A stretch of 64,000 bases of DNA from Talinum fruticosum (lineage: Eukaryota; Streptophyta; Magnoliopsida; Caryophyllales; Talinaceae): NCBI GenBank assembly GCA_021018815.1, contig JAITYX010000052.1, positions 3,586,501 through 3,650,500 of the forward strand. The letters are read 5' to 3'. The notes under the pieces are model-generated. The model was not told where the DNA came from, ran no database searches, and saw only the letters and a program-made list of their open reading frames with translations. Made by a program: the position numbers and the translations under genes. Shown piece after piece: positions 1-12,189 of the stretch; position 1 is the stretch's first letter, and every line of letters begins with the position of its first letter.

Positions 1-470
1 TAAGATTCTTCTCCTTTCATGAAGTGCTCTACCTTAGCATGATCAAATAATTTTGCACGAATAGGGAAAAGTTTAATCTAGTTAGTAATGTCTTGCAGAC
101 GTTTCACTCAACTTTGCGAGAATAGTAGGTTGTGGTTGATAATGCCCGAATCCAAGGTCCGAACAATACTGCTGATGCCATAAATGCAACCACATCAACA
201 ATTACAGCTCATACAGTAGTAGCCGCAATGTCCAATTTCGACAACAGGGAAAGATAAAGATACTAGAACAAGCATTTGACAACAACAAATGCATCAATTT
301 CAACCCCAAATCCAAGAACGAGATATGCATCAAACAGAAATCCAAGAACAATCTCATGTTCAATTGTTGCATTTGTTTTGGAGAGATTCTAATTCAATAA
401 TCTCATAAATCCTACACTCGAAATCACGTAAATCCAAACAGAAATCCAAGAACAACTCCAAATTGTGATT
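1..470. other. Intergenic, no gene seen
   Basis: AT-rich sequence without a supported reading frame or recognisable repeat on either strand. Confidence 0.5.
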
Positions 471-539
471 CTAATTATAAAACAGAAATTTCAATTGAAA
501 TTAAACAGAAATTTAATATAGAGAATATAACAAACCCTA

Positions 540-1030
540 GATTCGAGAGAGAGTTGGCGATTTGGGTTCCACGGCTCGGGTCTCCGGTGGTGGTATGGTG
601 GTTGGCGCGGTGGTTGGTGAAGTGGTGGTCGGGGAGTAGACATGGGCAGCGACCGAGGTAGTGACCGGCGAATTGCGGTGAGAGAAGGAGCGCTGCAGTG
701 GAAAGAGAGAGAGGGGCAACGACCAAATCGCAGGAGGTTGGGGAGACTTTCCGGTGCTGTGGTGGTCGGCGAGTGCAGGTGGTGGCCGGCGATTGGGTTC
801 CGGTGTTGTGGGAGGTGGACGGTGAGAGTTAGACGTCGGCGAATTGCGAGTGAGCGAGGGGGACAGCGAGCGAGTGAGAGGCGGGTGCGGCCGGCGATTG
901 GATTCCGGTGCTGCGGTGACGAGCGACGTGGCCTGCGAGGTGGTGGCCGGCGATTTTGAAGGTAGAGAGGGTAGAGAGATGGCAAAGGTTAGAGCAAGGG
1001 GATAAACCGGAGAGCGAGCGAGGTCGAGGG
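540..1030. repeat. GC-rich degenerate repeat tract
   Basis: A G-rich island in otherwise AT-rich DNA. The phrase GGCCGGCGATTGG followed by TTCCGGTG recurs near 785 and 890, and a shorter form recurs near 945. Long open frames on both strands are low-complexity Arg/Pro/Ser products of this composition and show no domain. It resembles the GC-rich parts of plant LTR retrotransposon LTRs, such as the one near 58.5 kb. No element boundary was found, so the identity is open. Confidence 0.45.
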
Positions 1031-1195
1031 AGGAATGAGGATTGAAAATTTTAATAATTTTTGCCTAAATTAAAGTATGAATGATTTTAATATCTTCCTT
1101 ATATCGGAACCGTTAGATTAAATTTGAACGGTTCGGATGATAAGTTCTCATAAAAAGGGGTTCTCATTTTTAGGGGTTCTCATATGAACCGTCCC

Positions 1196-1297
<102 letters not shown>

Positions 1298-1424
1298 AAA
1301 TATATAATTATATATACATCAAACGGAAGAAGTGCAGAGACCAAATTCTCATCACGCAGGGTGGGCCGGGCTCAGGGAAGTGGGCTCGAATATCTTTTCG
1401 GTTCTCAAACCCAATTCCAGAATT

Positions 1425-1643
1425 GCGCGCCAATAACTATAACTGAATAGTGAATACGGTGTCCTTGAACAACCATTTCTGTTACTAAAAACTAAACCTC
1501 TGAAATCCCCCTGAGGAGGAAGAAAATCTTCAAGAAGAACCAAGGAGAAGAAGAAGATTCACCAATTAAGCCTACAAATTTCATTCGTTCCGTCATCCCC
1601 TTTTCTGCTATATTCGTACTCATTTCATCAACACTGTGAGAAA
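1425..1643 (+). promoter_or_regulatory. U1 promoter/leader with GCGCGC box
   Basis: GCGCGC at 1425-1430 is followed by CAATAA. A CCTCTGAAATCC leader lies at about 1497, followed by a purine-rich AAGAAGAACCAAGG-type 5' leader. The same arrangement precedes the other multi-domain UBL genes. GCGCGC matches the vCGCGb core bound by plant CAMTA factors; that binding is inferred. Confidence 0.5.
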
Positions 1644-2012
1644 ATGTACGTGACAGTGCTGGACCAGAGTGCATATGGGCGTTCATTCAGCATTCAAGTA
1701 GGGGATTTTGACACTGTGCTTCAGATGAAAGAGAAGATCGAAGATTTCACTGGTATATCGGTTTCTCAGCAGGTTCTTTCCTGCGAGGATGACCTGCTCC
1801 TTGATGACACTGGCTGTGTCCAGACTTGTCTTATCGGCATTGATCCCCAAGTTCTGCTGTACACTCTGGCCCAGTGCGAAGGTCTGCCTCTGCCACATGT
1901 GACAGCCCAGCTGCTTGTCAAATTGCCCAAATCATATTGCCTTTTCCCTCTTGTCATGAATCTCAGTGACTCTGTTCTGCTACTTAAACAGACACTCAAA
2001 CAGACTTTTGGT

Positions 2013-2063
<51 letters not shown>

Positions 2064-3028
2064 TTTAATTAAACTTCCATTATCTGGGTAATAATCAAAG
2101 CATCAATGTAATATTAAGCAGTTCTTGACAATCTGGACATTAATATGAATACCAGCAAGTATTTTTTGTCCCTTTCTTTCCAAAATGTTCCTAGTTTTAT
2201 CTTTTAAACCATTGTTGACAACCTGGGCATTGATCTAATCATGAACTGCCTGTTCTTGATAACCTGGGTAACTAACCTAATCTAATCAGTTGATGATAAC
2301 TCGAGTGTCAATCTGTACTTAACACAGTTCATGGATTAGATTACTACTAGCAGTTTTTGAGCACCTTGTTGTGAAAATGTTTCTTGCAGATCTTCCTGTT
2401 CGTCATGACCTGGGACTCTACCTATGCATGTGCGGGTTGATTGAGCTGACGGATGACAACAAGAGCCTACGTGACTATGGAGTCTCAGATGGAGCTTTGA
2501 TTGATGTCTTTATTAGGGAAGATCTCGACATGGTGTACTGGCCACAACCATTAAGCTCATCACCTTCGATGAATATGCCACCCCTGGCCTTTTCCCCATC
2601 TAGCACATCAGCTTCGATGCATTCGCCACCCAAGCTTCCATCAAGCTCATCAGGTTCCAATAAACTGCAGATTAAGGTTTTGACTCTGTGTAAAACGAGG
2701 CTGATTTTGGAAGTTAACCCTACGGACAAAGTTCAGGTAAAATTTTGTGTCAGTCTAGTATGATTTCATTCTTTATTTGCATTGTTTTGAGTTGTGCTTT
2801 TCAAAACATCAAAAGGTGCTAAGGGATGTGCTAGAGAAGCTGCAACAGACAGAGAAATTTGAGCTTTCATCAGATGGGCATTTCTTCATCCACAAGCAGA
2901 ACCGAATGGAAGAGAATCAGTCTTTTGTTTGGAACGACGTCAATCAGGGTGATGAGATAGAGATTTCAAAGGGACAGTCATCAATAGAAATGATAGCAAC
3001 ATCACTTTCAGCATTAAACACCTCCTGA
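1644..3028 (+). CDS. U1: triple ubiquitin-like domain protein
   Basis: Exons 1644-2010, 2390-2736 and 2816-3028 join to 308 codons plus stop. Intron 1 is phase 1 (TTTG|GTTA to TTGCAG|AT) and intron 2 is phase 0 (GTTCAG|GTAA to AAAAG|GTG). Domain d1 (about residues 1-75) follows ubiquitin closely: FDTVLQMKEKIEDFTGIS corresponds to the alpha-1 helix region and QQVL to the QRL strand. d2 (about 85-170) is split by intron 1 just after its helix. d3 starts at LQIKVLTLC, is split by intron 2 before its helix and ends with GDEIEIS. A Pro/Ser linker of about 40 residues joins d2 and d3. No domain ends in Gly-Gly, so conjugation is unlikely. An adaptor or ubiquitin-competitor role is inference. The family resembles the clustered multi-UBL genes of other plants. 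Confidence 0.85.
2011..2389 (+). repeat. U1 intron 1: (CT)n plus ~37-bp tandem repeats
   Basis: After the donor a (CT)n tract fills 2015-2062. The rest consists of diverged copies of a unit close to AGTTCTTGATAATCTGGGTA followed by AYTAATCTAATACTAA (for example near 2118, 2212, 2249 and 2288). A CCAAAATGTTCCTAGTTTTA segment near 2180 is also shared with paralogous introns. Confidence 0.7.
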
Positions 3029-4353
3029 CAGTAGGCAATGCATGTTTACATTCTTGCAGGTTTCACAGTTGCTACATAATATAACGCTTGCCCCCCTTCT
3101 TTTTTCTTTGTTAGTGTGCCAAGGATATGGATTGTAGGAGAAACAAAGTTGTTTGGCTCTACTTTTGCTTGTGCGTAGTTTTGGCTTGGATTTTTAGCAT
3201 GGAAGATAAATGATCACTTGTTCACAGATAGAAAAGCATTGTCGTAACGTTGTAGTGATATGAAACAGCTTAATATGAAATTCAGATGTTTGAAAAATTG
3301 ATTTGTAATCTCATGCTCAGAGTAATGCAAGTGTGATCTATGTTGCCTATACAGAGTTAGGAGCGTATCACATATATCTCGGAGCATCTGCATCCTAGCT
3401 ATTTTTATCTCCTTTGGAAGTGGGAATTTTGTAGCTATTTTCGGACTTTTTGAAGTGTCCCGATGTGTTGATTTAAAACTAGGTAGGCATCTTAATCCTT
3501 ATGATTAACCAATTTAGCTTTCACTCTCCAGTCGAGCTTTCTGTACTACCTTTACCTTCTTAGCAGTTCCACTGTAGCAAGAGTTGCTCTACTGCTGCTC
3601 TCTTTCTTCTCCTTCTTCATAGGTTGGGATTTGGGGTTACTCATTTGCATTTTCTGATCAGGATGCTCAAATAAACAGACCCATCAAAAAGGAGCTTGAC
3701 TGATGAAAGAAGAATTTAGAAATTTCCACACAAATTATACCAACAGAACAATCTTGATTACATCAATGCTGCTCAGCAGAAATCAGCAATGACCAATGTC
3801 ATATCATTTACTGATGAAAGATAGATTCATAGGAAAAACTCTTAAGTTTGCATATATAAACTGTGTCAAGAAAGGGCAATAAGTTAACAGAACCTCATCC
3901 ATAGCATAAAACAGCACAATCCTGTACAAATAAAAACTTCTACCAACATGAATTTGCAAGGAATCAAGCAATACAAATGTGGGTTATTATTTGGTGAATT
4001 TGTTTGGTTATCTACATGCTATCTCAAATTAGTAAATTTCACAGGAGAACAAACATGCACCTCCTACCTGTATTCGGTCTATCAACCACTGAATTGGAAC
4101 AAAGAAATCAGCAGTAGAATGTATACGATCAAGACCCCGGGATTGCCATGGTCTGCTTATGTCCGAAATATACCATGAATCCTATGCTTAACTTGATCAT
4201 CTTTAACTAGTCAAGTTAAATTGAATTGGATTCTAGCTTATGTCCAATGTGGCATTTCAAAATTTTCTTTGAAGTTTGCATTTTGGCTTTATTCAAAGTA
4301 TGTCATCTTGAGATGGATGGTTAAAATGGTTGGATGTATTTAGGTTCTTGCTA
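3029..4353 (+). other. U1 3' flank and spacer
   Basis: No gene seen. The first ~350 bp match the 3' flanks of other UBL copies: an AGGCAATG block, then TTCTTGCAGG, later CACATATATCTCGGAGCATC. Duplication units therefore extended well past the stop codon. The short open frame at 3948-4178 has no recognisable domain. Confidence 0.5.
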
Positions 4354-4564
4354 GGGTGTGTTTGGTTGTGGGGAAAATATTTTCCAAGGAAATTATTTTT
4401 CATGGGAAAATGAATTTCCAAGGAAAACCATTTTCCACCCATATTTTCCGTTGTTTGGTAGAAGAAAAAGATTTTTCTAAAATAGTTACTTAAATGCAAA
4501 AACCAACTATAAAAACCACATAAATATGAAAAGAAAAGATAAATAACTAATTCAACTTCAATAC

Positions 4565-4628
<64 letters not shown>

Positions 4629-5032
4629 AGCACCTAAATTTGATAAGTTTGTACATCTCTCTATCATCAAAATTTTTCATGTATAAAATAATAGAAATTA
4701 AAATAAATAAATAAATATTGTTAAAAAAACTTTTTATATATGAATTTTACAACAAAAAAGGGAAAAAGACAAGGACAAAACTTGGAAAAAGAAATTGAAG
4801 GTGGCACATCAAAAGTAGCTTAGAATTTGAATTCCCATTGATAAAATTTTATTTTCCCTTGATTGAGGAAGAGGAAAGTTAACTTCCTTCCTCATAAAAG
4901 GAAATTTATTTTCCCTTGATTGAGGGAAATTATTTTCCCCAGAAAATATTTATCAATCACTTATGCTACCAAAATCTGGAAAATAAAATGATAATTTTCC
5001 GAGAAAATATTTTCCACTGAAATAAACGCACC
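4354..5032. mobile_element. MITE-like element with inverted termini
   Basis: The left end GGGTGTGTTTGGTTGTGGGG leads into GGAAAATATTTTCC. The right end, read in reverse, begins AGGTGCGTTTATTTCAG and leads into GGAAAATATTTTC. The interior has more GGAAAAT/ATTTTCC palindromes and a (TA)n tract at 4567-4624. This terminus style is typical of plant hAT- or Harbinger-type MITEs. The target-site duplication is not resolved. Confidence 0.5.
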
Positions 5033-5240
5033 TATAAATTTAGTATATTTAAGATGAGACAAATTATGGGGGATGTATTTCAGTTTACAAATTTCGATTT
5101 AATTTAAAGGGTTGAGTGTGTCATCTGTTCTCATTCTCTTAGGCAAATATTTTGATAGGGGCTTCTTTCTGGACCTATGATCCAACGGTTATGGAATGCA
5201 TTACTCTCATCATAAAAGTGTTTCTTATTTTGTTCTCTTA

Positions 5241-5522
5241 TGGCTCATTTGGTATGTGGGATGAGAATTCATGATGAGAATGAGAATTCATTGTTGAGAA
5301 TGGGAATTGATTTATGAATTAATACCATCATTGTTTAGTATGTGGAAGTTTAAGTGGGAATAGCATCGGGAATAAGTTAATACAATTATTAGATAGCAAT
5401 AAATTAATTTTCATTCTCTAATTTATTCCCATTCTCATAAACCAAATATATTGGAAATATAATATGAATTTCAATTCTTATTTTCATTCCCACTTATCTA
5501 TTACCATATATCAAATGTGCCG
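5241..5522. mobile_element. Tourist-like MITE
   Basis: The termini GGCTCATTTGGTATGTGG and, in reverse, GGCACATTTGATATATGG are imperfect inverted repeats about 280 bp apart. TTA at 5238-5240 and 5523-5525 could be the 3-bp target duplication typical of PIF/Harbinger MITEs. The interior is rich in GAGAATGAGAATT. No coding capacity. Confidence 0.6.
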
Positions 5523-5735
5523 TTAAAGAGATAATGGTAAGTTTGGAACCTGACTGTCAATGATAAGGGATGAATCTAATCGCCTATTTATGCCCAAGGG
5601 GAGTAAAAACTCTACACTATGTACCATTGTCCGTAACTTTAATTAGGAGTGTTGATGAGTTCAATCTCCTCACTACGGTGGGTGGACCAAGAAGAAGAAT
5701 ATCTGTTTGGTTCTCTGAATCTTGATTCCTGAATT

Positions 5736-5935
5736 GCGCGCCATTAATTGCCCGTCTTTCCTTGAGCAGCCATTTTGTTACTCAAACATAAACCTCTGGA
5801 AATCCTCGTGAGCAGAGAGAAAATCTTCAAGAAGGAACAACAAGGAGAAGAAGAAACTTCATTCATTCCTTCATCCCTTCTGCTGCTACGTGATAATTTC
5901 ATCAACCTAAAATAACCTCCTGAAACTGAGTGAAG
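5736..5935 (+). promoter_or_regulatory. U2 promoter/leader with GCGCGC box
   Basis: GCGCGC at 5736-5741 in the context GAATTGCGCGCCATTAATTG is nearly identical to the U1 and U3 boxes. A CCTCTGGAAATCC leader follows at about 5793, then a purine-rich 5' leader up to the start codon. Confidence 0.5.
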
Positions 5936-7146
5936 ATGGATGTGACAATTCAAATTGTAAATGGGAATTCATTCACCATGGATGTAGGGATCTTTGACAC
6001 TATTCTTGAAATGAAGGAGAGGATTCAAAAGATGACAGGCATATTGATTGCTCACCAGGTTCTTTTCTTTGAGGGCAGACTTCTCCTTGATGACACTTGC
6101 TGTGCCTTATCTTGTTCCATCGTCCCCGAGTCCCGTGTTCTCCTCCACATTCTGGATGAGTTTCGCTACAAAGGTTTGCCTCTGCTTCTTCCTCCCTCTC
6201 AGCCTCTGCTTCTTCCTCAGCCACCCAAGATAGCCAAGTTCATTATCAATCTCCCCAATGCATCTACTCTTTTCTTTCACATCATGAATCTCAATGACTC
6301 TGTTCTGCAACTCAAACAGATGCTCCATCAGAGATTTGGTTAGAATCTCTCTCTTATTTTGTAAACCATCTTTCTTGATAATCTGGGTAACTAAGCTAAT
6401 ACTAAACAGTTGTTGCCAACGGTGCAAATATTGATCACTTTCATGTGTAAATGTCCTGCAGGGCATCCTATAGACTCTCTAGAACTCTGCGTTGGATCAA
6501 CTGAGATGAAAGAGGACCACAAGTGCCTAGGATATTATGGGCTCTCAAATGGATCTGTGATCAATGTCGATATTAAGCTCCAATTAATCTCATCAGCTCC
6601 CGTGTATATGCCAACCCTGCCCGTATGGAGCTTATCAACTTCCATGAATATCCCAACCCTGCCCCCACCAATCTTATGGGCTCCCATGTATACACCTCTG
6701 CCCCAATCAATCTTGTCAGATCCCACGAAAATGCCAGACCTGCTTCCATCAACGTCATCAGGTTCCAGAGTGTTGCAGATTCAAGTGGTGGCACCGTCTA
6801 AATGGAGGCTGAATTTGGAAGTTATGTTTACCGACATTGTGTGGGTAAAATTGGCATTCCATTAACTAGTTTTTCTTATGAACCTGATACAATTTCATTC
6901 TTCCATTCGGATTGTGATGGATTGTGTTTTTGAACACATGTGAAGGTGCTAAGACAGGAGCTAGAGAGGATGCATGAGTTAATACAATTTGAGCTTTCAC
7001 CAGGATATGTCTTCACTCACAAGAAGCAAATGATGAATGAGGGACAGTCTTTTCATTGGCATAATGTCAATCAGGGTGACGAAATAGAGATTTTCAATGG
7101 GACTGTCAGTTACACTAATCAGACCAACATCAGGCTGAAGAGTTAG
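5936..7146 (+). CDS. U2: triple ubiquitin-like domain protein
   Basis: Exons 5936-6338, 6462-6844 and 6946-7146 join to 328 codons plus stop with the family intron phases (1 and 0). The ATG at 5936 opens MDVTIQIVNGNSF, the conserved start of d1. Helix motif DTILEMKERIQKMTG and strand HQVLFFEGRLLLDD follow. d2 runs from IAKFIINLP across intron 1 to VINVDIK. The roughly 60-residue linker holds repeats of a P-T-L-P / S-M-N-I type. d3 begins at LQIQVVAPSK and ends GDEIEIFNGT. A local duplication gives LPLLLPPSQPLLLPQ between d1 and d2. Intron 1 is only 123 bp. No Gly-Gly terminus. Intact by reading; expression is unknown. Confidence 0.83.
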
Positions 7147-9279
7147 ATATTTTCAATGGGACCGTTACTTTATGAAGAACATCCAGTGATATCAGGCAAT
7201 CTACAAATTTGCATTCTTGCACGATAGTTACATCTTTCGCAGTTGATATATATGGCTGTTTTTATCCTTTTTCTCCATTTTCTTAGGTTTTTTTCTGAAG
7301 AGGGGAAGGAGGTATATAGCGCTAGCAGGAGAGATTCTCTCCTGCCTGTCTTTTTCTTCTCTTTCTGCTTCATTCTTTTTTCGCTCGGGTTTTTGGGGTT
7401 GCATGTTTGCAGAATAGTCTGACTCCAATGACCAAATTAGCTGCTAGCAAGAAGCACAAGTTCTTTCAAGCATGGGTTGCTCTCACAAGAAAAGAATTTT
7501 GAGTTCTCCGCAAAAATTATCCGAACAAAACATTTCTGATTATGGCAGAAATTCTGAAGAAAAGCATCAACTCTTTGGGAATAGAATCAGGCATGTTTTT
7601 TGATGAAGAGTTTGTTCTCTAAAACATTATCTGTTTAGACATGAATCCAGAATTTGAGAATCCACTCTTTTTCACTTTATTTCCGTACCAAACAGGAGAT
7701 TTTGCAAATGAAACAGAATTTGTTTTTGACAACATATGGTAGATTTGGTTCTACTGTCTTCATAGAAATATTTGCAGGTGGAAATCATCGCTGCCTTTTT
7801 GAAGCTTTATTGGTGCACCATTTGTTTCCTTCCTGAGCAGCATATTCGTAGCTCCTCCAGATTCTCTGGGAAGTGGATCTCGTTAGAGGCTATTAGCGGT
7901 GGAAACAATAGATGGTGGTTTGCTGAACAAGGGGGTCGTCTGACTAGGCAGATGTCCAAGATTTGCAGCATGGTAAGCCAGACTATGGGGATATGATAAC
8001 AGTTCAGGCAGGAAGATCAGAATCATAGAGGAAACATAAGAAGAGAACATTTATAAGTCAATACCGGCAAGCCAGACTACAGGCATTCGATCACAAAATT
8101 TCTTGCAAAAATAGGCAGTGTTCAACCTACTGACGACACCTTGAGTGCTGCCATCAGATAGTTTGGTGTTTGCTTCTTAACATGTGTGATTGTGTCTGTT
8201 TCTCTCCACAGATTTTTGTAGACATCCGTTGCGAAATCAGAAGTATAACTAGCATGTTCCTGAACAACAACCACCCAGGCTTATGGGTCAAGTTGTATTG
8301 ACTCATATGCAACTCTTACTAGCCAACTCATTGGACACCTCTTTGGAAATACGCTTTCGCTGCTAATAAGGTTAGAAGCCCATTTTTCCAGCTCGCTACA
8401 AGTCTCAAACAAAAGGGAAAATTTCATAACACAAACGCATTTAGGATATGGAGTAAATTAATTCAAACCTAGTAAAACTTACCGTTAGTGAAGGATGTTT
8501 CAGAGCTTGAAATTATGCCTCTGGGAACCTCACTCCATTCTGTCTCTCCACATTACGACCTCCAATCTTCTCTTGAGCTTATTCATCACTTTACATGCCC
8601 AGGAAGAGAGGGAGAGAGAGAGAGTAGATAGGGAATATTATGCCAAATGATTAGAGCAAAACCCAGGAAAAACGAGAAGAAATAGTGACTACATTTGGCG
8701 CCAGAAGTAAATATAAACTTTTGCACAAAAAACTGAAAACCATTCGACATTTTTAAAAAAGAACCAGAAAAAGATTTTTCCGTCGAGGCCAGAATTGCAG
8801 ATTGCCTGGTGCATTGAGGACATAGAACGGATATATGCTTGTCCCCATTTAACCAAAGAATACATATGCAAGATTTTCAGAAATCTGAACAAAAGGGAGA
8901 AAAAGAAGAAGATTGAATTAAGATAGCTGAACCCAGATTGAAGATTGCGTCGTATATTTGAAAAGAAAAATTTTCTGAAGACGTATTTAGGTTTTGGATA
9001 GTAGTGAATCCAGAAGTCATACGACGATTTGGAATAATACGAATATAGGTAACTATGTGTACCTTTATTTTTTTTTCATTTTTTTTTCTTTTTTATGTAA
9101 ATTCTTTTCACCCAATGACAGGTCGGATTTGCCCATGGTTTTGGATATATATAAATCTAAGAGAATACGTTTCAATTTAATCTACAGGCTTACGAATGTC
9201 ATTAGCTGGGTGGGCGGGCCCAAACTCAGATGGACTACCTGAATTTCTGCATGGTTCTTGATATGCTGATTCCTGAATT
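7147..9279 (+). other. U2 3' flank and spacer
   Basis: Directly after the stop, a second diverged copy of the GATATTTTCAATGGGACCGT end sequence is present. The AGGCAATC / TTCTTGCA block follows. Later sequence (about 7500-7560) matches the U1 and U9 distal flanks (AATTATCCGAACAAAACA). Open frames at 7654-7996 show no recognisable domain. GA-rich tract near 8605. No gene called. Confidence 0.45.
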
Positions 9280-9475
9280 GCGCGCCAATCTTCACGGCCA
9301 ATGTATAAATAACCGTCCTTGAACTACCATTTCTGTTGCTCAAACAGAAACCTCCGAAATCCCCCTGAAGAGAGAGTCTTCAAGAAGAAGGTGAACCTTC
9401 AACCTTCAAACTTCACTCCTTCCTTCCTCCCTTTCATCAACACAAAGTAACCTTGTGTTCTGAATCTGAGCGAAG
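9280..9475 (+). promoter_or_regulatory. U3 promoter/leader with GCGCGC box and TATA
   Basis: GCGCGCCAAT at 9280-9289 is followed by TATAAATA at 9304-9311, then CCTCCGAAATCC at about 9350 and an AAGAAGAAGG leader. The TATA-like box about 165 bp before the ATG fits a short purine-rich 5' UTR. Confidence 0.55.
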
Positions 9476-10958
9476 ATGGATGTGACATTCCAGATGCCAA
9501 ATGGGAATTCATTCACTATGGATGTAGGCATCTTTGACATTGTTCTTGATATGAAGCAGATGATTCAAAACTCCACAGGCACACCAGTTTCTCAACTAGT
9601 TCTTCACTTCGAGGGCAATCTGCTCCTTGATGACAATCAGACTCTCCTTTCTTGTTCCATCGGCCCCGGTTCCCATGTTCTAGTCAGCATTTTGCCTCCG
9701 CCTCCTGTGACAGCCCAGCTCAATATCAAACTGCCCATATCAAATCGCCTTACCGTTCTTGTCATGAATCTTAGTAACTCTGTTCTTCAACTCAAGCAGA
9801 GACTCAATAAGACCTTTGGTAACTCCTCTCTCTCTCTCTATAAATATAAATATATATCTTGATAATCAAAGCATCAATGCAATACTAGGCTATTCTTGAT
9901 AATCCGGGTATTTATATCAATATAAAGCAAGTAAATGCTTGATCCCTTTCTCCCAAAAATGTTTCTAGTTTTATTTTTTAAACTACCTTTGCTAACTCGG
10001 GCATTGATCTAATTCTAACAAGTTCTTGATAATCTGGGTAACTAACTTAATATTGGCAGTTGTTGACGACCAGGGTAACTAACCTAACACTGGCAGTTGT
10101 TGATGACCTAGGTAACTAACTAACCTAATTTGTGAAAATGATCATTGCAGGTCCAGCACTTCCTACTCATATACTGGAACTCTCCTTGAATGGGTCGATT
10201 GAGCTGATGGACGACAGCAAGAGCCTAAGTGAGTACGGGGTCTCAGAAGGAGCTGTGATCGATGTCTCTTTTAAGTCAGGTGTCAACATGGCGAACTACC
10301 CCTCCACACTCCGGAACTACATAAGCTCACCAGCTTCGATGTATATGCCTCCCCAGCCCCCATCAAGGTCATCAACTTACATGGATATCCCACAAGTGCC
10401 CCCATCACTCTTATTAGCTTACATGAATAGACCACCCCAGCTAGTATCAAGCTCACCAGCTTCCACGCATAAGCCACCACTGCCTCCATCAATCTCACCG
10501 TCTTCCAGTATGCCACCCTTGCCCTCATCGCTACCCCAACCCCCATCAAGCTCATCAGCTTCCAAGAACAATCCAGTCCAGCCCCAATCAAGCTTATCAA
10601 GCTCCAATACACTGATGATTCAGGTGCTGACCCGGTGTAACAAGAGGCTGTGTTTGGAAGTTTATCCTACTGACAAAGTTCAGGTAAATTTGGCTCTCTT
10701 AACTAATTTTACCTATCAATCTAATATGATGTCATTCTTCGTTCAGATTGTGATGAGTTGCGTTTTTGAAAACATCAAAAGGTGCTAAAAGATAAGCTAG
10801 AGAAGCTGCAACAGACGGCGAAATTTGAACTTTCACCAGATGGGTATTTCTTCATCCACAAGCAAAGAGTAATGTACGAGAAAGAGACATTTCTTTGGCA
10901 CAACGTCCGCCAGAATGATGAGATCGCCATTTTCAATGGGTCTATCACTTATGGATAA
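9476..10958 (+). CDS. U3: triple UBL protein with long Pro/Ser linker
   Basis: Exons 9476-9818, 10151-10683 and 10782-10958 give 350 codons plus stop, with phases 1 and 0. Exon 3 (VLKDKLEKLQQ to GSITYG) lacks its own ATG and is easily missed. d1 starts MDVTFQMPNGNSFTMDV; d2 starts VTAQLNIKLP and ends GAVIDVSFK; d3 starts LMIQVLTRCNKRL and ends NDEIAIFNG. The d2-d3 linker is about 115 residues, the longest in the array, and consists of tandem 14-residue Pro/Ser/Met repeats. No Gly-Gly end in any domain. Probably a flexible three-headed UBL adaptor (inference). Confidence 0.85.
9819..10150 (+). repeat. U3 intron 1 tandem repeats
   Basis: Diverged ~37-bp units such as AAGTTCTTGATAATCTGGG with TAACTAACTTAATATTGGC recur from about 9885 to 10130. 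The last copies are nearly identical (GGCAGTTGTTGACGACCAGGG and GGCAGTTGTTGATGACCTAGG). Each carries CTAAY-type branch-point-like words. Confidence 0.7.
10324..10611 (+). repeat. 42-bp coding minisatellite in U3 exon 2
   Basis: Units at 10324, 10366, 10408, 10450 and 10549 are each 42 bp. A 39-bp unit lies at 10492, an 18-bp partial unit at 10531 and a terminal partial unit at 10591. The 14-residue repeat reads roughly SSPASMYMPPQPPS. All unit lengths are multiples of three, so the frame is kept. U1 and U2 carry fewer, more diverged units at the same place. Confidence 0.85.
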
Positions 10959-12180
10959 TATAAGGTTGAAGAAATAAGTTCTAATGGGCCATTATTTTTG
11001 AATACAACACTTACTGACACCAGGCAATGATCATTTACATTCTTGCAGGTTTTACAGTTGTTACATACCACCATAAGGCTCTTTTTTCATTCTTTCTTAT
11101 CTGTTTTTTTTGGCCCCTGTTGTTGAGGAGTATATAGCTTATTAGGACGATATAAACTGGTTTTATCCCTACTTCTACTTCGGCTAGGATTTTTGTGCAT
11201 GGAAGGTAAATGATCAATCATTCACAAATCAAAATGCAATAACATAGTGTTACAGTAATATGAAATGATACAGATTAGTTGCAGTTTTTTTTTCCCCTCT
11301 TGCCCAGATTAATGCATATGTGATCTATGTTGCCCTGACAGAGCTAGGAGGGTAACACACATATCTCAGAGCATCTGCCAGTAGCAATTATTTGTGCCCA
11401 ATAGATTGGTGAAAGAGACGTTCAACCAAAACTCCATCCGTTGTGATAGTCAGGGAGCTACACCAAGCAGACATCATAAGGAAATCCAAGTTAGAGAAAA
11501 ACAGCAAAATAACAAAACGCATTTGGAAGGAGTGAATCAATTCAAAACAAGTACTGGATTTGGCTGCAAAGTTAAATATATGCCCAGAAACTTTTAAAAC
11601 ATACTCAGGATTGGAGATTGAGGATCAAATTGGTGACTGCCGGCTGCATAAATCATATTGGTGATGCCACTTTAATGACGAACAAGAACACAATTTTTTG
11701 AATTCAATGAGAGAGAAAGAGAGTAGAAACCTGGGCAGAAATGCAAACCTCATTGTGACCTAAGATCACCAAGAAATATGTGCTGATGAAATCATCAGCC
11801 ATCGCGTTCACCTCCTCCTCTCCTCCTCCGCCACCGGCATTTTCTCTCTCGTCCATTGTGGGCACCTCGCCTCCTCTGCCGCTTATGGGTTTTTGTTTCC
11901 ATGGTCGCGACGCTGGTGGCGGGTGCGGTGGCTCGTGATGGAGAATTTGGATGGCGGGAGGGAGAGGGGAAGGATGTAATTGTAGCAACTTGGCAAATTG
12001 AAGTGGGGCGGGGAGATAGATCCACACCCTTAATAGCCAGTCAATCCGTAGCCTGGTTAGCTTCTTGATAACAGTGTTCAAGCTTAAACTCCCATGGAGT
12101 CTCAGGGCTTGCGTTGCATGACCAAGTTGAAGTGAAAGTTACTTCCAAACATATTGACTTCAGTCATGTGGCACCTCAAG
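10959..12180. other. U3 3' flank and GC-rich insertion
   Basis: 10959-11380 matches the U1 3' flank (CAGGCAATGATCATTTACAT, TTCTTGCAGG, later ATCTCAGAGCATCTG). 11704-12070 is a GC-rich stretch (CCTCCTCCTCTCCTCCTCC on +) whose open frames are low complexity. It adjoins a LINE remnant and is probably transposon-derived. No gene called. Confidence 0.45.
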
Positions 12181-12189
12181 TGCTCTCCC

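Noticed and set aside
491..985. 164-codon minus-strand frame
   Set aside because: Low-complexity Arg/Pro/Ser translation of a G-rich repeat tract; frames on both strands are open for the same compositional reason.
1425..1430. GCGCGC box as an E2F site
   Set aside because: It does not fit the WTTSSCSS consensus at the third-base Cys position in the copies checked; the CGCG-box reading fits better.
7654..7996. Two overlapping + strand frames in the U2 3' spacer
   Set aside because: No domain, splice or start context; no similarity recognised.
10283..10612. 109-codon minus-strand frame opposite U3 exon 2
   Set aside because: It is the antisense reading of the 42-bp minisatellite, whose unit length keeps all frames open.
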